DNA of 64,000 nucleotides from Ilex aquifolium (Eukaryota > Streptophyta > Magnoliopsida > Aquifoliales > Aquifoliaceae). Shown piece by piece: positions 57,349 to 64,000 of this stretch (its first letter is position 1; every line of letters begins with the position of its first letter). The position numbers and the translations under genes are program-made. The DNA lies in assembly GCA_951799425.1 (NCBI GenBank), contig OX637393.1, positions 3,354,501 to 3,418,500 of the forward strand, in the 5' to 3' direction. The notes beneath the pieces were generated by a model. It searched no databases. It had not been told where the DNA came from and saw only the letters and a program-made list of their open reading frames with translations.

Positions 57349-58297
57349 TGATGGTGTAAACCTGCGCGTATGAGCTATGGGACTGGATTATTTGGTCGTA
57401 CTGACGGGAGATGCGAACGTGGTGCTATATCAATAGTCACAAGGGTGATTAATGAGCAATCAATGGTAAATAAATGGCAAAACAATAGTAAAGAGATCCA
57501 CACAAGAGATTTATAGTGGTTCGGTCTCGGATGACCTACGTCCACTCTTCGAACGGCGACGATGGCCTGGATGTTTTATTGATCAATCATGGTGGTACTC
57601 CGGAGAGTTTTACAATGCTTGAGAGGGAGAGAGGGAGAGAAGCAAACACTCAATAGGAAGCTCACAACTTACACTCTCAATCTCTAGAAATCTTTTCTGA
57701 TGTGGCAGATCAGTCTAAACTGCAACCACAGAGCATACTAGGAATTTCAAGAGAACTCTCTCTCAAACTCACTCTTAGAAGCTTTGCTTCTTTCTTGATG
57801 CTAGAACACCCAAATGGGTGGTATATTTATAGTAGTAGGGAATCAATCCTAGCCGTACAACGTGAATCAATCCAAACCACACAAATTAAATAATACCTAT
57901 CTAACATTCAAATCTAACCTTCAAATATATATCTAACATTCAAATCTAACCTTCAAATATTTATCTAACATTCAAATATTTATCTAACATTCAAATTCTT
58001 ATCTAACATTCTCTAGAATTTTCTCTTTAGTGGGCTTGGGCTTGGGTAATGGATTGGACTCTTCTTTGGGCTTTCTTAGCTTATTTGAATTGGATTAGTT
58101 CTACTTCCTTTATAATGGTATCCGGTGTCACCTTGTTGTCCCCTTGGTACTGTTTATCTCGTGTCCTTAGCTGGGAGTTTTAATACCGGCTGGCAGAGCT
58201 CAGTCCCTGGCTGGATGAGTTCTGCTTGTTTTCCCGGAACTCCTGAGCTGAGCTCTCTTTCTAAGCTCGTGTCTAGGGTGTATTTTGGGTATCATCA
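57349..58297 (-). repeat. 5' LTR of the retrotransposon
   Basis: A 949-bp partner of the LTR at 53001, promoter-proximal for minus-strand transcription. See the full element for borders. Confidence 0.95.
57824..57831 (-). promoter_or_regulatory. TATA box in the 5' LTR
   Basis: The minus strand reads CTACTATAAATATACC, a good plant TATA element about 475 bp upstream of the LTR end. It would place the U3/R border just below. The identical sequence is present in the 3' LTR at 53476-53483. Confidence 0.6.
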
Positions 58298-58302
58298 GAA
58301 TT

Positions 58303-58505
58303 AATCCAAATTTTATCGATTATAACATTACGTTATAACCCGTGATTGTCCCGGTCAGTGTGATCACCTTTGGTGAAGCAACCCTTCATATATGTGTGTT
58401 AAAATGTATAGTAAATATTGTAGATTGGGGTGAGTACAGTTGTGAATGGGGTGGACATAGATTATAGAATGAGTTGAACTTAAACACTAGTGCGTGAAAA
58501 TACTA
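58303..58505. other. Intergenic spacer
   Basis: Short AT-rich spacer between the retrotransposon and a foldback element. Confidence 0.4.
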
Positions 58506-58628
58506 TGTAATTCAAATTTTCATTCCAAATGAAAGGAGACCATTGGATGAGTGAATCCCATCAACTTTTTTAAATATGATCCACTGATCCAATGGTCCCC
58601 TTCATTTAGAATACAAATTTGGATTACA
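58506..58628. mobile_element. Foldback MITE, copy 2
   Basis: The left arm TTCAAATTTTCATTCCAAAT...GAGACCATTGGATGAGTG pairs with the complement of the right arm (CAAATTTGTATTCTAAATG...GGACCATTGGATCAGTGG) around a short loop near AACTTTTTTAAAT. Arm sequence and size resemble the element at 44660-44772. Confidence 0.75.
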
Positions 58629-61552
58629 GATTTAGATTATATAGCATTTCTCAATTTTTTATTAGAGTATAACGGAGTGAGAATAGCCTCACCCAATCCT
58701 CTCTCTCTCACACACACGCGCACAATTTCAAAATCATAAGCATCTCTCAACTACACTTAAACGAAAATTCAGAAAATAAATAAGCATCTCTCAAATGTTT
58801 CAGACAGCTTGCTATTTTTCACTTTTTGAGTATTCATGTATGTCTTTCTGGTTTCGAGATTTAGCATTGATTGTTAATGCAAAATGGTAGTCTCCAGCAC
58901 TAATAACGGATCCAATGAAGTTTGGGGACAAATTTCGCCCCAGCACAACCGCACGACACGACGAGGATCATGAGAATCATGTAGCCCAACCACACGCAGC
59001 AGAAACCTTGGAGTTGATGTGGGCGACAAAACCATTTGTTAGCTGCACAATTCTCATCATGCGACTGTGTTTGAACGAGATATCACCCGACTGTGTTTGA
59101 ACGAGATATCACCCAACCGTCATATAATCTCAAATTTACCCAAGAACAAGAGAGATTGCTAGAACCAAGTTAAATTATGCTGCCTAAGATCTAACTCGAC
59201 TACCTTAATTGTGCTGGCTGATCTCATTACCAGAAATGTTGGCAGTCTTGAAACAACCATAATTCAAACACCAGCCTACTTGAGATTTAATCGAGAATGC
59301 CCAGAGACGATCATTTCCAGGAAAAGAACCATTTCAAGATCAAGCTGGATAATTCATGCAGCACAAAAAATTTTGTATCATAATACCTACTTTCGGATAA
59401 TTGGAAACTAGCTTAACTGTAGGATCACATTCAATCAAGCAGAATGAGCCTCAAGCAGTAGTGATACAAAGTCCATTGACATCCATGGAACTACGAACAA
59501 ATGCACCGCATCGCAACATACTAACGGTCATCCATCTACAGAACAAGAACAAAAGATATACTCACAGACGGTATTAAAAAAGGTTAACTAATTTACCCAC
59601 AAGCCACAGCTGAAAGACATAAAAGATGTAAAAAAAATAAGAATATAAAGACAGATCGTCTGTATAGCTAATTGTTTGATGAAATCCAAAACACAAACTT
59701 TGAAGTAAACAAAAATGGAGGCAAGATAAATCTTCAAGCTGAAAGTCAGGCAATGAGCAGTAATCACAGCCCTAAACAAATCAAAAGAAGATGTATAAGC
59801 ATATTGCTGGAATCACCGAACCTTAAAACACATGGCTTGACAAGAATCTTAGATTCAGGATACAGTTTAGTTGAAAGTACAACACTGTAGACGGACAGTT
59901 CCTCTAGTTATACAAAATGTTAAAGTTAAAATTTATGCAATGTATCAGCTTATATTGACATATGGCTTATGCAATGCGAGAATCAGCCTTCATCTGATCT
60001 TCCATGGCTTGTTAAGGAGCTAGGAAAACATCACTTGTTTGAACGCCAAACTAATCTAACAAAAACCATCTTGGAATTTGTATCAAAAAACAAAAATAAA
60101 AAATAAAAACCATCTTGGATTTGCTTTTTTGCTAACATAAAAGCTACAATTAGAAACAAAGGAAATCATGGAGGGAAATTATTCTGGCTTGTCTTGAGCA
60201 CATTCAGTACTTTACTTATCAGGCATTCTCCTAGAGTGCATGCATACAAACTTTGCCTGAATCGTCCGACATTCATCATACACCATCGTTGCAATCTGAT
60301 TTAGTACAAAGTATCAGCATAATCCTTATGTGACTAAACTAACAAGTAATAAAATAAAAATTCAAGAAAGCTTATATAGAGATATTGCAGAAATAGCGCT
60401 TGAACCAACAAGGATTCAAATATTCAAGTAGAATGGTCATCAGGCAGCAAGAAAATGAGAAAGCACAAAGGGAAGTGAGGTGAGGTATTGGAAAAGACAT
60501 TAACGCCCATGGCCAAACAGAAAATATGCCCATTTTTTTGCCTATAGATAGAGTGGAACTCAAAAATCCAGATACAAAGCCTTTTATAAGAGAGATAAGT
60601 GGTAAGACTAAGTAATACTAAGCTGAGTACAACTAGATATGATTTGCCTAATACAGATCCACTTCCATTGCACAGCTTCTTCATAATTTTTTTTTTCCAA
60701 AAAGGCCAAAATCATGTAGAATTTGAAGATGGTTAATGAGATTCATTTCTTGCGTTGAAATTTAGGGATTCTGAATCGACATCAAGGGAAATAGAGTTGG
60801 GAGATTCAATTATTTGAAATTTATTTTAATGCATGCAAGTCAAATATTTAGAAAACTGGAATGTGAAAGTTAATGAATTACGATGTGACTGGGATGAATG
60901 GTTTTTTAGTTAATCAGCAATGCTGTATGGGTAGATTTGATGCACTCAAATTTTAACACTTCCCTAAAGGAACAGCAATCATTTCACTGAACTATAAGCT
61001 CTAGAATTGTGATTACGTGATTTCTATCCCGTTCGATATTAAACTTGCAGACTTATGAGTATCACCTTTGCCCAACAAGGCCACAAGTCTATTGCAAAGA
61101 AAACATATAGAAGAATGTGAAAATATATCATTTATAATGATTGAGTTTAGAGGCTTTGTTCCTTTCTAAGCAAGAATCATGAAGAAAAAAAACGTTGATG
61201 GTCATAGCACCCATAACTAACATAAAACAAAATACAGAAAATGCTAGTTTATTTATCATGTTAGCACTAATAAGATTGGACACTATTCAATGATAAAGAT
61301 CATGCACTACATAACTAGTCCCCAACAATGACCTCACTAGCTAGTCAATAAGAGTATAAGATACGGAACTAGTCCCCAACGATGACATAACCTCACTACC
61401 TCGTCAATAAGTCTGCAACTGACATACAAAATAACAAGGGAATCCTAAGCACAACATTGATGATATGGATGACATGATGACTGCAAGTTCATGGCTTCTA
61501 ATAAGGGTTAACCACATTCTCATTATCGACCATTTTTAAATTTAAGCTGGTC
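58629..61552. other. Intergenic, no gene recognised
   Basis: A 26-bp unit GACTGTGTTTGAACGAGATA+TCACCC is exactly duplicated at 59063-59114. A ~55-bp unit with ACTAGTCCCCAAC(A/G)ATGAC is repeated at about 61313-61412. The region might hold further 3' exons of the NFD6-like gene, but none could be supported. Confidence 0.4.
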
Positions 61553-61901
61553 ATCTAAGAGCATCTTCAACCCTTACCCTTACAAACCTAAATTTAAATT
61601 TGAGTAAAAAGTTCCTAAAAACTTTCTTTAATAGTATACCCAAACTCATACCAAATCAAGGAAGATTCAAATTTTTACCAAAATCAAATGAGACTCAAAT
61701 CATTAATGGTTAGATTTTATTCTCCTTTAAAAATATAATGGTCATATTCTATCCTCCTTTAAATTTGGGTTTGTCCAAATTCAAATTTGAGTTTGTCCTC
61801 TTTTAAGTTTGAGTTTCTCCCAAATTAAGCTTTTTTACTCATTTTTTTATTCGAATTTGGATAAGGGTTTGGGTTTGGGTTTCCATTAGAGATGATCTAA
61901 C
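61553..61901. repeat. Dispersed GAGCAT-type repeat, copy 2 (MITE-like)
   Basis: Ends AGAGCATCTTCAACCCTTAC and, in complement, AGATCATCTCTAATGG...CCCTTATCC form an imperfect inverted repeat. The interior matches 52078-52330. AAATTTRAATTTGAGT motifs recur. No clear target duplication. Confidence 0.6.
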
Positions 61902-63091
61902 ATTTATTGGACATGTCCAACAAGGAATTTCTTACTTATTTTTGGGAGGCAAGCTTAACATACTGGCATCCGGTCCAAATGTTTTGCATTTTGTGTATAT
62001 TCACACTGCATCTTTCTATATTTTCTTGTAATATACTCACATCCTTGTCTTTCATTCATCACACTTCATATCAGTTACATATATATAAGATACTTTGATC
62101 CTTCAGAGTCTTTCCCCATAACTATGTTAGGTGCACTCATGTATGATCATTTGCAACTAGCATCATCCTGTTCCCACCTTCAACCTCTCTCAATTGAGAT
62201 GTCTTAGAATAAATCTCCCACTCAAACAACTCAATATCATCAGGGCATTGATGTTCTAAACTTATCCACAATAAAAATAGATATATTCTCATTCAAATTC
62301 AATGAGAATGTGTTATTTGTACAATGAGGTAGTTTAATATGGACTAGTCATAGCTCCATCCTTTTTTTACAACTAGGTAGGTGTGATTAAAACTTAGAGA
62401 CAAACTTTAGTATTTTATCTTTGTTGCACATACAAAACTACGTTGTATGTTCCTAGGTTCCACAAGGTTGATCCATCACAATACACCAAAATATTTCACT
62501 CTATGTTTCTTAACTTCGCCCAAAAGCATACAAATAACAAATTACCACATTTCCAACACACCAACCCAAGTCATTATAGTGTTATACATTAACACTCCCC
62601 TATCCAAAAAAATAAAACTATACAATAACACTTGAAAAGTCATGAACAATTGTAGAGGTTCCACCTTTTCTAATTCATATATTTCACTTGTTCCCTTTTC
62701 TTATTCAGATTTATGAAACTTTCTTGAAGCCTAAAACCAAAACAAATGCAAACATCACAAAAATACTTACTAAAAAGTTCTTGAAGCCATCTTCAATCCT
62801 ACAATTACGCTCCTAATATCCCGCCACCTCGCTGCGGCAACTTAGCTATCTTATGAACGCCAATTGAAACAAACAAAAACAACCAAATCAAAGTTGTAGT
62901 CTGTATGCAACCAAAATATCTAGAAAACTTATTACCTAGTTATCAACAACACAAAAACTCCCAAAAAACATAACAATGTAACCAATTGAAACTTATTACC
63001 CGACATCTTTTTTCCCATTGCAACTAAACCCTTATCAATAATTCTATATTAATAGCAACATACACACCTACACGCACACACACCAACACAT
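61902..63091. other. Downstream region of the NFD6-like gene
   Basis: AT-rich DNA without recognisable exons or elements. Part of it may be untranslated region or intron of the NFD6-like gene. Confidence 0.4.
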
Positions 63092-63519
63092 TTAATTCAA
63101 GAAATATAGAGCAGATATACCTTCAAGAGTCCAAGCATGGCGCCGAGGAGCGACGGAGAGCATAGAAGTGAGCAATGCAGAGGCAGTTGCAGTGTGATAA
63201 GGAAGCATCGATTCCACACAAACAAAGCTCATCTCAACAGGTAACCTATTGTTAAAATCAACATACCCAAAAGTTGAAAAGTAAAAAGGAAGTTAATAAC
63301 CGATCAAATCTATAAAAGCATCCACAATGAAAGAGCTTCTGAGAGTGAAATTTAGTGTGTGTATGACCTGAAAATGCGAGCAGAGATGGGGTTCTGAGTG
63401 GGGATGCGAAAAGGGGACTGTGTAGCCTTGGGTTTGGCTCCAGCGGTCAGTCTCGCGGTGGCGGCCCGGGCGGAGGTGGTGGCGGAGCGGAGGACGGACC
63501 TGGCGGCGATGGTGGCCAT
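63092..63519 (-). CDS. NFD6: NUCLEAR FUSION DEFECTIVE 6-like mitochondrial protein
   Basis: Exon 1 is 63368-63519 and exon 2 starts at 63245, split by a 122-bp GT-AG intron. Exon 1 encodes a Ser/Arg/Ala-rich presequence beginning [20 protein letters not shown], typical of mitochondrial import. The junction gives [20 protein letters not shown], followed by [20 protein letters not shown] and AWTLEG, matching the short NFD6 family (needed for polar nuclear fusion in Arabidopsis; biochemical role unclear). After TLEG there is a possible donor at 63120. If it is not used, translation runs ISALYFLN to TAA at 63092, giving 101 aa. If it is used, a further exon must lie below; I could not identify it. 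Confidence 0.8.
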
Positions 63520-64000
63520 GGTTCAAAGGACTGATCGTTCGAGAGAGAGAGGTTTACGCTATTCAACAAAGGAAGGGGCAAAAGGGCTTTGTTGGGGTTT
63601 TGGCATATGTATCTTTTTTTCATTTGAGAGAAATTTCACATAGACTCCAAATATTTTGGTCAAATAACACACGCACCCCTGATATTTTAAAAATGATACG
63701 ACATTCTCAAGCGTTAAAAGTTTGTCAGCGTTAACCATTTTACGAAAAAGGCATTTTAACCCTTATAAAAACGTTAGAATTACGTAAATGAAAATAAACC
63801 CGGTGAACCGATATCCCACGGGTTACGGTGAGGGGTGTTCAGGGTAACTTACGTAGATCTCGATTAATCTCTTCCATAATCTGGTCAGAAACAGATCATT
63901 CACGTTGCATTAAGAGAATTAATGAGAGATAAATCTCTCATGATTTGACTCAAAATAAGTTATCAAATTTTGAACTGAAGATATTTAGATTTATAGCTTA
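63520..64000. other. Upstream region of NFD6
   Basis: A short GA run (63541-63550) sits about 25 bp upstream of the ATG, probably in the 5' leader. Beyond it no gene was seen. Confidence 0.4.

Larger units (their letters stand above)
53001..58297 (-). mobile_element. LTR retrotransposon with gag-protease only (TR-GAG-like)
   Basis: A complete 5.3-kb element. LTRs at 53001-53949 and 57349-58297 are both 949 bp, begin TGATGGTG and end ATCATCA. A 5-bp target duplication GAATT lies at 52996-53000 and 58298-58302. On the minus strand the primer-binding site TGGCGCCGTCTGTGG (about 57332-57346) follows the 5' LTR, and a polypurine tract GGGCTGGGGGGCAAC abuts the 3' LTR. It codes only for a gag-protease polyprotein; there is no reverse transcriptase, RNase H or integrase. 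This matches the plant TR-GAG class. I found just two LTR differences, so insertion is recent. It would need pol functions in trans. Confidence 0.95.

Noticed and set aside
1-64000. CRISPR array or prokaryotic-type operon
   Set aside because: The tandem repeats here are not separated by unique spacers of constant length, and the sequence is plant nuclear.

Overview
This window is nuclear DNA from a flowering plant, most likely a eudicot. The evidence is intron-bearing plant genes (Di19, NFD6), nuclear copies of plastid and mitochondrial DNA, and plant-type hAT, Helitron and LTR elements. Only two genes look intact, and both lie on the minus strand. One is a five-exon Di19 zinc-finger gene (46375-51261) whose third intron has the signature of a minor-spliceosome AT-AC intron. 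The other is a small NUCLEAR FUSION DEFECTIVE 6-like mitochondrial protein gene (63092-63519).

Layout from left to right: an AIM1/MFP2 (peroxisomal beta-oxidation) pseudogene lies at 1.2-2.9 kb. From 3.5 to 15.0 kb runs a GAA/TTC-rich polypurine-polypyrimidine array that changes strand twice. It is interrupted by a Ty1/copia remnant and by hAT-type elements, and organellar fragments (mitochondrial large-subunit rRNA, psaB) sit at its right edge. At 16-41 kb is a decayed region holding gene fragments with introns retained: RNA polymerase III largest subunit, dynamin-related protein 1 with scrambled exon order, SKI2 helicase, an SGR6-type ARM-repeat gene and PI4K alpha 1. All are on the minus strand. 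The same stretch carries a CA-rich large-unit tandem repeat (19.9-23.1 kb), an ndhD insertion and many local duplications.

From 41.9 to 44.8 kb there are Helitron termini (one element carries a GGN triplet array), a MITE with terminal inverted repeats, a SINE-like head and a foldback element. Di19 follows, with a 571-bp hAT-type element inside its 3.3-kb second intron. A very young LTR retrotransposon (53001-58297) encodes only gag and a protease-like domain. It has 949-bp LTRs with two differences seen, a 5-bp target duplication and an internal array of 54-56 bp units. The rest, up to NFD6, is intergenic DNA with small repeats.

The genes do not form a pathway. The recurring pattern is accumulation: six gene fragments in one orientation, some fused or reordered, together with Helitron, hAT and retroelement insertions. 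Family names for the fragments come from recalled conserved motifs and were not checked by a database search.
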